A model generated the notes under the pieces. The model was not told the DNA's origin. It saw only the letters and a list, made by a program, of their open reading frames with translations, and ran no database searches. From NCBI RefSeq assembly GCF_905475465.1, contig NC_062243.1, forward strand, positions 8,084,267 to 8,148,266: a DNA stretch of 64,000 bases. Direction: 5' to 3'. The stretch comes from Pieris napi. Taxonomy: Eukaryota > Arthropoda > Insecta > Lepidoptera > Pieridae. Of this stretch, positions 47,736 to 59,710 are shown one piece after another (position 1 is the stretch's first letter; each line of letters opens with the position of its first letter). The position numbers and the translations under genes were made by a program.

Positions 47736-48489
47736 CCTTTTGAATCATACTGTATGGTTTATTATTATATTAAATATATTTGTATGATTCTAAAGGATAA
47801 AATACAAGCTATGTATAAGAGAGAGATTTCAGATACCTTACTGTTTCTACTCAAAAGCCGGCAACGCATATGGCCGTGAGAACTGCCTTTTATGGATACC
47901 CTTTAGGCTCGTTTACCCCGTTAAAAAGAACTACCGGTCAACTGTCTAATTCGTAACCACGTCATTAAAAGATAAACCAAAAAGCAACTGCATTTATAAG
48001 ATTAACATTTTCTTGAGAAATTATCTATGTTGCTATATTATATTGATGGTGACATTTCAAATGCATTAAAATTTCAAATAAACATAAAAATGTAATAGAG
48101 AGAGAAAGAAATACCAGTCTATTAAAATAATTGGAAAAAATATCTTTAAGCGGAAAACTTTTTCAAACGAATCAATCAAATAGCAATTACAATGAAAAAA
48201 ATATTAAAAGATTATTGACCTCGCCCACGTAGATTAAGTTATTAATTTATGCTCTATGCTATTAATATTTATCAAATTCTATTGTCTTTGGATTGAGTGA
48301 TGTGAGTCGATATTTGATAATTTCACAGATTAAAAACAAGACAAATTTAAAACTAAGTTCGAAAATTAAATGTACGTTAATTTTCGTAAATCTATTTCGC
48401 ACTTTCGATTTTCATATACATTTTAACATTTAGTCCTTATAGTAAAATAGGTCGAATATTTTACCGCTAAATGTGTCAGAAACAGAAAG

Positions 48490-48560
48490 TCACTGACGAC
48501 ATTTCGCTCCAAGTCTTCATCAACCGCTGTCTCCGCCGTATTCTGGCTGACTGGCCCAGA
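48490..48560 (+). mobile_element. LINE fragment
   Basis: Encodes VFINRCLRRILADWPRKISI, a conserved C-terminal motif of RTE-like reverse transcriptases. Isolated fragment. Confidence 0.5.
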
Positions 48561-48714
48561 AAGATCTCTATCGAGCAATTTTAGAATCGTTCAAAAGCAT
48601 GCGACGCAATAGAACTGGATAGGCTTTACACTCCGAAGAGATTTCAATCATATCTGCAAGCACGCCCTTGATTGGAACACGCTAGAAAAGAGGAAGTGTG
48701 ACTAACTAATGAAC

Positions 48715-49130
48715 TAATAACTAATTTAAGCGTACGACCAACCATGCTCCAGAAGATAAACCACTCCTTATATGGAAATTGTATTCGTTTTTACAACAAA
48801 CTCCCAAGCAAAATTAGAGAATTATCACTGAATAAATTCAAAGCACTCGTTAAACGTAAATTAATCAATAAAGCTTTTTATGAATTGGACGAATATTTAA
48901 ATGATCCTAATCCTTGGGATTGATTTGCACCAGTTCAATCAAATCGTATTACTCAAAACTTGGAATTAAAAAGAGTAGCGGAAAGTTTCTTGACACTTCT
49001 TCTTGCCCGCTGTACGCCCTTGACTTGCGAACTGGTAGTAAATGTAAATTTATAATTAATTTAACTTCTTTTCTGACGTTCATAAGTGTACTTGTTTACC
49101 TATATGAATAAAGTTATTTTGACTTTGACA
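48715..49130 (+). mobile_element. LINE 3' end (Jockey/CR1-like)
   Basis: The last ~60 codons of a non-LTR ORF (IRFYNKLPSKIRELSLNKFK, then KAFYELDEYLNDPNPWD and a stop), followed by a 3' UTR ending GAATAAAGTTATTTTGACTT TGAC, a polyadenylation signal with a TTGAC-type tail. The 5' part is truncated. Element type is given from the tail structure only. Confidence 0.65.
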
Positions 49131-49436
49131 TTGTTGTAACAAGTAGTTCTCTGATAGCGCTTATGTTGCAATCTTGGATATCGCGGTACTAAAACTCATT
49201 ATTCAGATCGCTGCCGGTATAGTTATTGAAAGATACAGAGTTCTCTGATTCCTATCCCACCAACGCAATCTAGGTTGGTGTCTTATAATTTTAAATATAT
49301 TTCATTTAGCTGATTCCCCGATTATTTTGTTGTCGAAGGTATTTATTATGATTAACAAATATCAATAGTAACTATTATTTATTTTTGTTAACAACTTTTT
49401 GTAAGTGTTAAATTTTCATTAAAAATTATTTTATTT

Positions 49437-49690
49437 AAGCAGCAATGGCCTCGTTGTTTCAACGACGTTCGTACCCCGGCTGAAAACCAATAGACTGTCT
49501 TCGTAAACACTAGCTCGTACGTTAAAGGAAAACGTGATGCCTTAGACCCAAAAATTTACGGTGTGTGTCCGGTAGAGGTTGATCACCTACTTGCCAATTA
49601 TAAGAAGTTTTAGAAGAAAGAATGATCACGAAACAGATAACGATATCTGAAGTCAATACAGTAGGTTGTAGCGCACCTGTGTTTTTTTTA
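49437..49690 (+). mobile_element. SINE, diverged
   Basis: Head AGCAATGGCCTCGTTGTTTC, then AAAGGAAAACGTGATGCCTT and TTAGACCCAAAAATTTACGG, tail ACAGATAACGATATCTGAAG. Same family as at 28575, more decayed. Confidence 0.65.
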
Positions 49691-50086
49691 AATTTAGTTT
49701 CTGTTATGTCTATCTAGCCATACAGCTGCTGTTTCTTTAGCTGTATAGTTGCTGGGGAAGGCTGTATTTTGTTTTATTATAAATTTGGGATGGTATGATA
49801 AGTAGCAATAGTATACCAACATCCTGTAAGACTTAGGTAAATGTAAGTAGTAGTATTACGTACTATTCAAACTTAATGAAAAAGTTGGTATTAGGACTGA
49901 TGATGGAACGATATGGGCATAAAAGTTATACGTGTTCTTTGTAGACTTACATACACAGGCATATATATTCTTTGTGTTTATTAAGTAATGTGAAATAAAC
50001 AATGATTTGGTTACATCAAAGACATCTTTTGATTTAAAAGTGACAATGACAATTGACCTGAGGGCTGAGATGTTGTGAAATAAAAC

Positions 50087-50199
50087 ATGGGGAACACGTC
50101 TGTTTTCCGTTTCCTCATTCTGCTGTCAGCGTTAATATGGATTATGGATGCGAATACACTAAGAAGAAGAAGGGAACCCTGGACAAATGGCAGTTGGTT
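50087..50199 (+). CDS. Possible first exon of small secreted protein
   Basis: Not recognised. From ATG 50087 the frame encodes a signal-peptide-like start (MGNTSVFRFLILLSALIWIM), then DANTLRRRREPWTNGSW. It runs into a perfect donor (GTAAGT at 50200), ending in phase 2. A basic RRRR soon after the signal peptide would suit a processed peptide precursor. The nearest acceptor (ATTTTCAG at about 50710) would add only ten codons before a stop. It is convergent with the minus-strand gene at 50571. Confidence 0.3.
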
Positions 50200-50570
50200 G
50201 TAAGTATTTTTTACTTTAAATTATCCATAGTCTGTGAAAGTAAGTCAAGAAAATGATGATGTTCTAAGATTAAGCAACAAACATTTTGCCGAAATTAAAA
50301 TCCAAATCTCAGAGTTTTAATAATTTTAGTTAACAACTGAACCAAGGAGGTGGAGAGCGGTATAAGGGTGATATTAAATATTCTCTCGTGATCATAAAAC
50401 CAAAGTGCGCCACCTGAACTGTCTAGACCAGACACAAACATATCAATCCATGTATGCAGTATTTACTATTTTAAAATGTTCGCTTTAAACGCTAATCTTT
50501 AAATCTAGGCTATATAATGTTCAATGGTGTTATAGGAAATTAAATAAAAGTACAAATTTAGCATAACTTT

Positions 50571-53192
50571 CTATAATGTCGATAATGTAAGTTTATCTCC
50601 GAAGCAGGAGCACCATTTAGCCAAAATTGATAGGCCAACCGTGTTGTGTTTTCCACGATAAAGTTCATTTCTATATGGTTCTGAAAAAAAAAAAAAAACA
50701 ATTTTCAGGATTTGTTTCTTAAGTCCCGTCAAAACGTCTTAATAGCTGTGTAGTCTATTTATAAATCGCTTTTTCCCCTAACTTTTTTAATTATTTAGTT
50801 AAGAAAAAGTATACCAATACGTATCTGTATCGAAGTATATAAGTCTATACTATTACGTACTCAAGGTACCTTTACCTTTGAAACAAACAAAAAATCTATA
50901 ACTTCAGAATAAAATTATTGTTACTATTTTCCACTCATATAACTACGAATACTATAGAAGCGAATAGACGTGTTACGTACTTAAATACGTTATACTTACA
51001 TCGAGTAATCCACCTTTTATGATATAGCCTTTACTTTGACATCCGTCTAGGTACAGGATGACAGTTACTTTAGTTATGCAATAGTCTGTCAAGTTTCCCG
51101 CCTAAAATTATTAAAGTTGTTTAGTTGTCACCGGTTTCGTCATTTTTGATGTACCAAAAAGGTTTTCCTTAATCCTTACTCGTTTAGAACAATTCAATAA
51201 ACCTGTATTTAGTAGTCTTTTAATATAATTTTATTTATAGTTATTTTATTTTATTTAATAATCTATATTTCTCATTATATTGATTTAATAGTTAAATAAA
51301 AAAAACAGTTTTTGCCCCTATTTACACAAATATCTGTAAATTATTATTTTTTAACTACGTTGTTTTGATACATTTAAGGATAATTTAAATATATGTAGAT
51401 AGAAGATAAAGATTTTTTTTATGTAATAGGAGGCAAACGGGCATGAGGCTCACCTGATGTTAAGTGATACCGCCGTCCATGGACACTCACATTGCCAGAA
51501 GGCTCGCAAGTGCGTTGCCGGCCTTTCAAGAATTTGTACGCTCTTTTCTTGAAGGACCCTAAGTCGAATTGGTTCGGAAATACTTCAGTGGGCAGCTGGT
51601 TCCACTTAGTGGTGGTGCGCGGCCTTAGAAAACGCTCCACTAAATACAACAAATACAAATATCCTAATTGGCTTGTAACCCCACTGGTTCATTATTATTT
51701 GACAGATGACTGAAAGCTGGCAGCTATTTCTCTATTTCAATTCTTTACATCTCTTCCTTTAAAATAAGGTAAAATTTATTTAAAAAAAAACATGGCTGCA
51801 AATTAATTATACTACAATTAGTTACAGGTAATTACGATCAACCTGTAATCCATTGCGTGCTCCCTCAACATTAATTTAAAATTAATTTCATTTTTAAATC
51901 ACCATTCGTCATTTCTTAGACCTGTCGGTTTCCTCACGATGTTAACCCTTCACAATATGATGAGCACATAGTATTAATCCCACACATAGAATACATTTGT
52001 ACATACATTCAAACCCGGTTTGAACATACACACTCTAGGATGAGCCGCGCACTGAGCCACAAGCAAGACAATAAAAGTAATTTAATTTGAATAAATTTTT
52101 ATTTAATTTAGATAACTTTTGTTTTAATTAAATAAAGTGTCTTTAATTGACATTGTTATTTAACAAAAGTATCTGTTTTATTACTTACGGTTGGATATTT
52201 TAATATTAAATTAACATCTTGCCGGGGGAATGTCCATGCTTTAGATCCATAGAGTAAAGAGACTGAACCTATGAAAAAACTTTGTCTGTTTATAATATGT
52301 ATGTTTCTAGTATTGTCTTATATTGACATAACTTTTATGTTTCTGTAGAAATTCATAACTATCACTTGTTATACAAAAAGAAAAGAAAATATTGCGGTTG
52401 TATTTTACATTTCACTTTTATATTTAATTGAGATTGATTTTATTATTTAATTAAGTTTAACGAAAATACTCCAATTCAAATGGTAGCCTTGACACACTTG
52501 CATACGTAGATTTAATTAATCCAATTTTAATTTCAACAGAAAATTCTGTAAGTGTATTTACACTTAAGCAGATTCTGTAAGTGTAAATACACTTAAGCAG
52601 ATTAAACGGCTATTCATGATGACCATTATATACTATGAATATTAAGAAATAATACTTGGTGTGAAAAAAACTAGAAACTAATTGACTTAAACAGAAACGG
52701 AACGGTTTTTCTTAGAGTGTCAATTTCCTTCATCCAATCAGTGTCGTTACACTCCTTTTTATAATATGGTGTTTGAAAAAAACTTTAATATATAGGTATA
52801 ATAAACTAAAAAGGTTGCAATGTAATATTAATTGAGCACTGTGTTGTTTTTACGCCTGAAATTGTATAGCTTTATATCCTAATTTTACACTAAACCGAAA
52901 GTCACTTCAGTTTGAAAAATAAAATAAAAAATATAGAAAAGACTATGCATGATAATAAAAAAAATATAAACAAGAAATTTTACTTACTAGAGTCATCCCC
53001 ATCCAGCTTGCATTGATACTTTTTGGTTACTCTATGGAATGTACTTTGCATAGGTTTAGTTTTGTGCATAAAAAAAGAGTCTAGCTCATTTTCATTCACT
53101 TCAACTTCCGGTAATAAATTACCATAGACATCATCACCATTCACACACTGGCACAAAATAAAAAGAAATAAAAATTGATGAATTTGAAACAT
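50571..53192 (-). CDS. Predicted small secreted protein, two exons
   Basis: Not recognised. Exon 1 is 53192-52988: a signal peptide (MFQIHQFLFLFILCQCVNG), an acidic segment (EVEVNENELDSFF), then HRVTKKYQCKLDGDD. It ends in phase 1 at a perfect GTAAGT donor. The best matching second exon is 50680-50571, after a long polypyrimidine-CAG. It continues the frame with KPYRNELYRGKHNTVGLSIL, then AKWCSCFGDKLTLSTL and TAG, giving 104 residues with three cysteines after the signal peptide. The join is inferred from splice sites and phase only, and an intermediate exon may exist in the 2.3 kb intron. A dibasic site (KK) and short length would suit a cytokine- or hormone-like precursor, but I see no known family signature (not insulin, PTTH or GBP). 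Confidence 0.4.
51420..51632 (-). mobile_element. LINE ORF C-terminus and tail
   Basis: Minus frame reads RTTTKWNQLPTEVFPNQFDL, then GSFKKRAYKFLKGRQRTCEP and SVHGRRYHLTSGEPHARLPP: the C-terminal end of the CR1-like family seen at 41945, here without stops. It lies inside the presumed intron of the minus-strand secreted-protein gene. Confidence 0.75.
51918..52072 (-). repeat. SINE fragment
   Basis: Reverse complement of the SINE body and head (GGTTTCCTCACGATG, AAACCCGGTTTGAACATA, GATGAGCCGCGCACTGAGCC). Diverged. Confidence 0.55.
52196..52265 (-). mobile_element. LINE reverse transcriptase scrap
   Basis: Minus reading SVSLLYGSKAWTFPRQ matches the LLYGSETWT motif of non-LTR reverse transcriptases. 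Very short. Confidence 0.4.
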
Positions 53193-55516
53193 TTAATCGA
53201 ACGAATATGGCCATTGTTAATTAACATTTAATTATTCTCGAAATTTAATAGATACGTAATCATTGATAAACACGTGTAGATAAGTAATCTCTGCCGTCAT
53301 AGTAAAATAACTTTTTGGTCAGCGATTATTACCTAAAGATTAAAGGTTTGTTTTTATTGTCTTCAAATTTGTACAGTTTGAATCTCTTTATACTGTTTGA
53401 ATGTTATAAGTATCGCATTTTCGAAATAAAATTTCCCTCTCGATTATAGCGTTCGAACGCTGAACAGCTACCTTCTATATTCAAAAAAAGATCCAAGAAG
53501 CTCAGTGTGACTGTTAAGCCAGAGAATACAATGTAACATCATAAATTCGAACTAAAACATACCTAACATACTAACCTACATTATGATGTAGGCCTAAAAT
53601 AATTGCAAAATTTTACATTTTTCCTAAGTGGATATTCCTTGATATTCAAAATAAGAATATCGCCCCAGGAATTCAAATTCAGAATGTGGAAATAATTAAT
53701 ATAGGGTCACTAAGACCGGTTAAAAAGGTTTGAGGGCCCTCATTAGGCCTATTATACACTATTATTATAGCCCATTATGTTCACGCCTGATAAACTTGAA
53801 TAGAACATATATAGAGCTGCTAAAACATTTTTCTGATGGATGTACAAAAAAGTTATTATTGTATTATAATATGAAAAACGGTTCTATCTGTATTTTAATT
53901 ATCTTAAAGTTTATTAAAATTATTTCTTATTATGTTCTGTATAAACAAAGCAACTTCGATGGAAACAACATGGTATTATTTTTAATTCATTTGAAAGGAC
54001 TATTAAAAAAAAAGATATATAAATAATAATAATTATAATTATTTACCTCTTTTAGTAGGCTTACTTGGGTGGGACACAGCTCCAACACGCAGAAGCCGTT
54101 TCGATACTCCCAATTTTTAATGTGTAGTTGAGCACCAGCCGTAGCCTGACTGCACTGTGTCGATACAGCTCTAAGCAGTCCACGGCCATTGTAGTAATTA
54201 TTGCTAAAATGTTCTATTCTCTAAACGGGACAGATAAACGGGCTTCGGGACTTTTGGAAGCTGTGGCGTCTATCTTTTTACCATCGTATTAGTAAAAATA
54301 AAAATCTGCAGACGGTGCCAATTCGGTCGAGGGGCCCTCGAAACCGTTGCCAGATATGGCAACAGAGGGCATCAACAGCAGAATACGCTAGGGGTGTAAA
54401 GAGGTGGGACACCGGTTTCACCATCGGTCTTAGAGAAGACCGGAGCATGTTTCCCCGCTGTTACGCCATAAAACACTTCTACCCCCGAGCGTATAGCTCT
54501 ACCGAATCCAATAGCCAATTAGCAAGGCCTCCTCGTCAGGCGACACTCCGGCGGCCAACTTAGGAAAGGCCAGGCCCACTGAGGTAAACGCGCCTTTGGG
54601 TTCGCCACTCCCCGACACCACGCCACAAGGTGCTCTGCGGGCTTATTATTAAAATACCTTCCAATATCCTATCCGAAGAACAGCTCTATGTCATTATTAT
54701 CCAAGTACAAATTCTCATTCAATATCAGAGGTCGTAAATATAATCCGAAACCGAAATAAATCGTTTTTTATCTTATTCCTCTTGGATAACTCCAATTTGT
54801 TGTGGCCTAGTAGTTTTGTATCATTAATTTATGTTAAGTCATAAAATTCCACTAACAAGCAGTAGCGAAAATTTACGACCTTTCTACATGGAGACAAGAG
54901 AATTGGATTTGAGAAAGACATATTGCATTTCAATAAAGAAGAAATCTCCAAACAATTTTACGATTTTGTGAAGCTACTGCTACTCAGAAACGACTATATA
55001 TTTACAAAATACTTGTAATAGCATATATTATTAAATTTTTCTGAGATAATTAGTTACTAGATTTAAAAAAAAATATGATTTTCATTTTTCAAATTTTGGT
55101 GTAAGATACCTCCTGACAACTTGTTAACTGTAGTACTACTGTATCATTGAGAAAATCTAATGATTTGAAATATAAATAATTTATTACCAACACACAAATA
55201 AACTGTATTTACTATATTTTTGACCTACATAGTAATAATAATAAAAATTGTATATTAAATAATCATTAAGAATTGAATAAATATTTATTATTAAGAGAAT
55301 TTTATAAATTTGACATGAAGCTCAAACTTACTAGTATCCTTTTGTGTTATGTCTTAGTTGTGTTTACCTAATAATCGTAATAAACCATCAGGCGTTATAA
55401 TTTAATAAAACTTGCAATACCAACGGCTTACATCCAAGTTGGTTGGGAAAGTAGGATTTTTATTTACATTTCATGTAAAGGAAAAACAATAACTGCTTTA
55501 GTAAAATAACCTTTAA
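53193..55516. other. Intergenic with one GC-rich repeat
   Basis: AT-rich apart from a GC-rich repeat at 54310-54640. The + frame 53730-54026 has no recognisable domain. Confidence 0.4.
54310..54640 (+). repeat. GC-rich unclassified repeat
   Basis: Sharp GC-rich block (TCGGTCGAGGGGCCCTCGAA; TTCGCCACTCCCCGACACCA) in AT-rich DNA, probably a transposon fragment. No domain is recognised in its frames. Confidence 0.35.
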
Positions 55517-55882
55517 TTATTTATTATCATTACAATCAATGTTATTAACACCATAAATATCTATAGTAAAATTAAATCCGCCCCACAAAGCACTTCTTAG
55601 ATGTACATTTACATAATTATAACCAACGCCACCATAGTCGACCTCGGCCGAGGCGCCATCTTGATTATTATCTGTGATCTCTATGGCTGTTATGATATTG
55701 CCCTGTTCCTCAGAATATTTAGGGAAAGCAACGTCAGATGTACGAATAAATAAAAATGGTGATTTAAAATGCTCACTGTGATGCAATAGTTTATCTTTTC
55801 TAACTGATTCACATTTAATAGCACTGGCACAATGAACACTAAAAATAATAAAGAAAGTTAGACGTAACATTATTAACACCAT
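55517..55882 (-). CDS. MBF2-family secreted protein 1
   Basis: Single-exon, 121 residues. Member of the MBF2 family (named for the silk moth coactivator that bridges FTZ-F1 and TFIIA). Signal-peptide-like start (MLRLTFFIIFSVHCASA; the true start may be Met5), then a core ending in the family signature YGGVGYNYVNVHL, RSALWGGFNFTIDIYG. Two cysteines, C24 near the mature N-terminus and C117 near the C-terminus, could pair; the related genes here lack this. Most divergent of the six. Head-to-head with MBF2-family gene 2, with a Helitron between. Function unknown; a secreted role is inferred from the signal peptide. Confidence 0.8.
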   Translation of the reverse strand: MVLIMLRLTFFIIFSVHCASAIKCESVRKDKLLHHSEHFKSPFLFIRTSDVAFPKYSEEQGNIITAIEITDNNQDGASAEVDYGGVGYNYVNVHLRSALWGGFNFTIDIYGVNNIDCNDNK

Positions 55883-56133
55883 TTTGTTTAATCCAACTAC
55901 TTAGTGCATAATAAAAAAACAAAGACTGCAGCTTCGATCAAAATTTCACCTATATTAACATATCGAAACTTTATCGGCGGCGTTTACAAAATAACTCCTG
56001 ATAAGCTCAGATAAGAGATGTTCTATCTCATACTTGTTTAAAACTATCACATATTTATATATTTCTTATAATTTATATAAAATTAAATTTCACATAAAAC
56101 AAATTTGAAAGTTAAATTACCAAGGTAATTTTA

Positions 56134-56727
56134 TCTATACTAATATTATAAAGAGGAAAGGTTTGAGTTTTTGTTTGTTTGAAATGAATAGGCTCCGAAA
56201 CTACTGGACCGATTTCAAAAATTCTTTCACCGTTGGCAAGTTACACTATTCCCGAGTGACATAGGCTATGCTTCAGTTTCAAAAAAATTAGGGATGCTTA
56301 CTAAAACTTGAATAATCTAACCCAAGGTGTACAAAATAAACAAAAAACTTCCTTCAATCGTGTGCGCTGCGAAAACTATTAATGATAGAACAAAATGATG
56401 TATTACAATTTTTCAGGACACATCACTATCTATAAAAAATGTCCCGACAGCATGTCTCTATCTTTTATAGTTACGTCACAATAAGCGTCCTTTTATTATT
56501 ATTTTTTTTTATTAAAATACCACCGCTAGAAAAGGCACTTTATTCGTACCTAGGTATTGATCCTTACCAAAATAATTACCAACGTTTCACATAAGCTACA
56601 ATTTAATGGCATAATCACCGAAAAAGCATGGTGGATTGGTGTTCTCCTGCCGTTTCTCTTGAATAGTTTACTACTATGTAATATAACAAAAATTTTAGCC
56701 ACAGCAACGCTTAGCCGAGTCTACTAG
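56134..56727 (+). mobile_element. Non-autonomous Helitron 5 (third family)
   Basis: Begins TCTATACTAATATTATAAAG and ends TTAGCCGAGTCTACTAG|T, with GGACCGATTTCAAAAATTCT inside. It sits in the shared upstream region of MBF2-family genes 1 and 2. Confidence 0.75.
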
Positions 56728-56908
56728 TTTATATATATAATTATACATTTATACTTTTAGTAAGTAAAGACGAATAATAATTCCAATTAATTCGATAACA
56801 AGGTAAATAACGAACCACTAAACTGTAAACGAAATTAATATCAAATTTAAAAGACATCACTATCACAATTAAATCATAATTCTTAATGGAAAAACAAATT
56901 ATGCAATT

Positions 56909-56916
56909 ATAAATAT
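56909..56916 (+). promoter_or_regulatory. TATA box of MBF2-family gene 2
   Basis: TATAAATA 50 bases before the ATG at 56966; an initiation site about 30 bases downstream (near ATCAAAA, 56937) would leave a short leader. Confidence 0.5.
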
Positions 56917-56965
56917 CGTTATCCAACGGTTTTTCTATCAAAAAGGTTTTACATAGCCTGCTATC

Positions 56966-57301
56966 ATGTCTAAGTTAATTTTACTCTGTGCATCGTTTTT
57001 GTTGGTGGCAACACTGGTGAATGCCAACGGGAATCTTGTCCTTGGCAGCCCGTATGGCGCGAACACGATTTACCATCGAACACATACAAAATGGGCAATT
57101 CCATTAATGAAAAGAGATGAAGTTGTCGAAGTGCATGCGCCTGGTGGAGAATTGATTAGAGGCGTTGTCGTACAAGATTACTACGGGACGGGAGAGTGTC
57201 ATCCTGTAGGAGGAGGGATAGGCCAAAGGTCTATTACCTTGAAATTAAAGAGTCCAAGATCGAAAGGTTATAAGTTTATGGTTGATGTATATGCTGCGTA
57301 G
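56966..57301 (+). CDS. MBF2-family secreted protein 2
   Basis: Intronless, 111 residues. Signal peptide MSKLILLCASFLLVATLVNA, then the MBF2 domain: NLVLGSPYG, HTKWAIPLMKRDEVVEV, IRGVVVQDYYGTGECHPVGG and GIGQRSITLKLKSPRSKGYK, ending FMVDVYAA. Length and layout are typical of the family. A TATA box precedes it. Divergent from MBF2-family gene 1 (1.1 kb apart). It is closest to genes 3 and 4 in the pattern of the core (IPL/FxKR ... KxKS.RSKGYKF). The family's founding member is described as a nuclear coactivator; the signal peptide here argues for secretion. Confidence 0.88.
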   Translation: MSKLILLCASFLLVATLVNANGNLVLGSPYGANTIYHRTHTKWAIPLMKRDEVVEVHAPGGELIRGVVVQDYYGTGECHPVGGGIGQRSITLKLKSPRSKGYKFMVDVYAA

Positions 57302-58387
57302 ATGTACAATATTACAAATATATTATTTTGCATTTTTTGTTACAAACTAATTCTTTATAAAGTAAGTATATTTTAATTTATTATTTTTTAGCTATACAAA
57401 ATCCAATCTAATTCTATTAATTCAACTATTTTACATTGAATCACTTTGCTGTCTCTATCAAATCAAAGAGTACAACAGTGTGATTAAATAATTTAGATTT
57501 TATAAAGAGGTTTAATACTTACAATTTATTTATTTAAGGTCTATATGGTTATTATTGTGTTAGTTACATAAAAAAATAATATATTAGTAGGTATTTATTG
57601 TATTTGAATTTTTGTAACAAAATAAAATTATAAAATAATGTAATTTTTTATTTTTATTAGTAAGTTAGTTTTAAGGTATATTAGTCGTATAATTGTGGTC
57701 AATTTCATTGATTGAGCCATCTAAGGGTAATCTAGTCTTCCCGCTATTACCAGCATGCTGTTAGGTTAATGAATGGCCAAACAAACTACAAAATATATTT
57801 TAGTACTGAATTTTCCTTATATTTGATCTGATTTTACACTTGTCTACTAAACAAGCAAATTTCCATATAAAGGACAAACAACTATTAATTTAATGAATAA
57901 CTAGCAAACATAAACTTTATTGCAAGGCAGTAAGGTACAGTTCTATACTAAATGAGTAATCGTATCAAGTGACCTCTGCCCAGTGGATGTTGATACGGCT
58001 AATGTGTATTAAACATTTTGTGGTAGGGTTACATGGCGGCAGTAATAAATTATTATTTAACCGCCGCCATGTGACGTATTTGTCAAATATTTAGTATAAG
58101 TGTTCTTCGTTGAATCAATTTTGACGTATATATTCAAATTCATACCAATTATAATAAATACATATGTAATTCAAGGCAGTGATTTTTTATTATTGTACGC
58201 TGTCATTGCCTTAAGTACATAAACATTTGTATAATATGTTAATTATCGACTTCACTTTCTAACTCACTTCACCCTTGTTTAGAGAACTGAAAGTAAACTA
58301 ATATTTAGTACTTAGGTAACAGATCGTAGACTTCGACGTGTTACCTATATAAATAAATCATATTTGAATTTTTTATTTTTATTAAAA
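57302..58387. other. Intergenic downstream of MBF2-family gene 2
   Basis: 3' UTR candidates (AATAAA near 57620). At 58029-58073 a short inverted repeat (TTACATGGCGGC / GCCGCCATGTGA) surrounds an AT-rich centre. No gene. Confidence 0.35.
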
Positions 58388-58656
58388 ACCAGTGTTGGTC
58401 TTTAGCGGCCGACGCTTACTCTGAGGTAGTAGGTATAAACCACGGCTGTTTATGAATGGACTTTCTGTCTATAAGCTCATCTAACACTAGCTGTAACCGT
58501 GAAGGAAAACTTCGTGAGGAAACCTAAATGTCTCAAATTCAAAAACTGACAACTTGTGTAAGACAGAAGCCGATAAGCTTGTTGTGAAATAAAAATGATA
58601 ATAGGAGATGCAATCTGAGGTCAAGACCCATTTAGGGTTATAGCGCCACGGGATTA
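58388..58656 (+). mobile_element. SINE, full length but diverged
   Basis: Head CCAGTGTTGGTCTTTAGCGG, body GTGAAGGAAAACTTCGTGAG, tail CAATCTGAGGTCAAGACCCA and a GCGCCACGG end followed by an ATT microsatellite. Same family as at 28575. Confidence 0.7.
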
Positions 58657-59145
58657 TTATTATTATTAGATTTTTATCAATCATACAGGTTTTAAAATCG
58701 TAGTGCAGTGTAAAGTACTCGAGTTTAAGGGAAAAATTATTATGTATCTTAATTTACTTCTTACCTTAATTCGTTCAAATTTACAAAAATAATTATTACT
58801 ACTGTTAACGTCGTAATTGCATACAAAAACGTCACTTAGTCTTCAACTTACAGAGAAAATGCGCAGGCATGCTTTAGATACCAAAACTTTAGAAACCTGC
58901 ATTTACTATTTTAGCTTTTAAATAAATAATGTTTTTAACAATTGTTAATATCTTTTAAATTTAATACATATAAACCCCACCTTAACAATCTTCAAACAAT
59001 AGGAGCAACATGCTGATAACAGAAAAATCTATCTGTTCACATCTCTTTTACTCCAACTGTTCGTTTAATTGTCTGTCTCACACTAACTGTATACCCTAAA
59101 TTCTGTATCATTCCCGGAACACTACTTCATAGACGCGGAACTAAA

Positions 59146-59475
59146 ATGTCTTCTAAGTTGTTAATATTATTTTGTGGTCTGATAGTTTCAGTACATTGTA
59201 CAAGTGTTGTCGTCGGTCGTCCTCACGATTTTCATAAAGTGTATGAAGCTGAATACGAAGCATATTCTATCCCCTTTTTTAAACGAACGCAAGAAGTCTC
59301 CATAGAATATCCCGTTGGTGATCAAAAAATCAAGGGCATTGCTATTATAGACTTACAGAATGGGAAGGCAGAGCCGTCAATAACCAGTGGTGGTATTGGA
59401 TTTGGATTTGCAAAGATCAAATTGAAGAGCGAGAGGGGATCAGGATACAAATTCCGTTTGGAAGTATACGCGTAA
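59146..59475 (+). CDS. MBF2-family secreted protein 3
   Basis: Intronless, 109 residues. Signal peptide MSSKLLILFCGLIVSVHC, then VVVGRPHDFHKVYEAEYEAY, SIPFFKRTQEVSIEYP, IKGIAIIDLQNGKAEPSITS, GGIGFGFAKIKLKSERGSGY and KFRLEVYA. A polyadenylation signal AATAAA follows at 59519-59524. Gene 4, 235 bp downstream in the same orientation, shares most of the core (IKGIAI.DL.NG.AEPSIT, KLKSERGSGYKF), so the two are a recent tandem duplication. No cysteine remains after signal peptide cleavage. Confidence 0.9.
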   Translation: MSSKLLILFCGLIVSVHCTSVVVGRPHDFHKVYEAEYEAYSIPFFKRTQEVSIEYPVGDQKIKGIAIIDLQNGKAEPSITSGGIGFGFAKIKLKSERGSGYKFRLEVYA

Positions 59476-59710
59476 ATTGTATCAATGACTGAGCACTTCT
59501 TTCTGAATGTTTATGTTAAATAAATGCCTTTATTCATTTTGGTTATTTTTTCTAACATTCCCAATAGGTATTAAAGCAATATTTTCAAACATGATTATTT
59601 AAATTTAATTTTCTTAAAATTATTTCGCCATGTAACCCCGACATAACAGCATCGACCTCATACCGCTTTGCTAGTGTAAGCTATACTCATTCTTATACCA
59701 AGCAACAAAC

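Larger units (their letters stand above)
44778..48470. other. Intergenic, one Helitron
   Basis: Long AT-rich stretch with a Helitron at 45633 and a SINE head fragment at 47640 (listed separately). The remaining open frames, such as + 46073-46297, have no recognisable domain. Confidence 0.4.

Noticed and set aside
50571..50680. Insulin-like A chain in the second exon of the secreted protein
   Set aside because: GLSILAKWCSCFGDKLTLSTL lacks the CC-x3-C-x8-C spacing and no B-chain cysteine pattern is present in exon 1.
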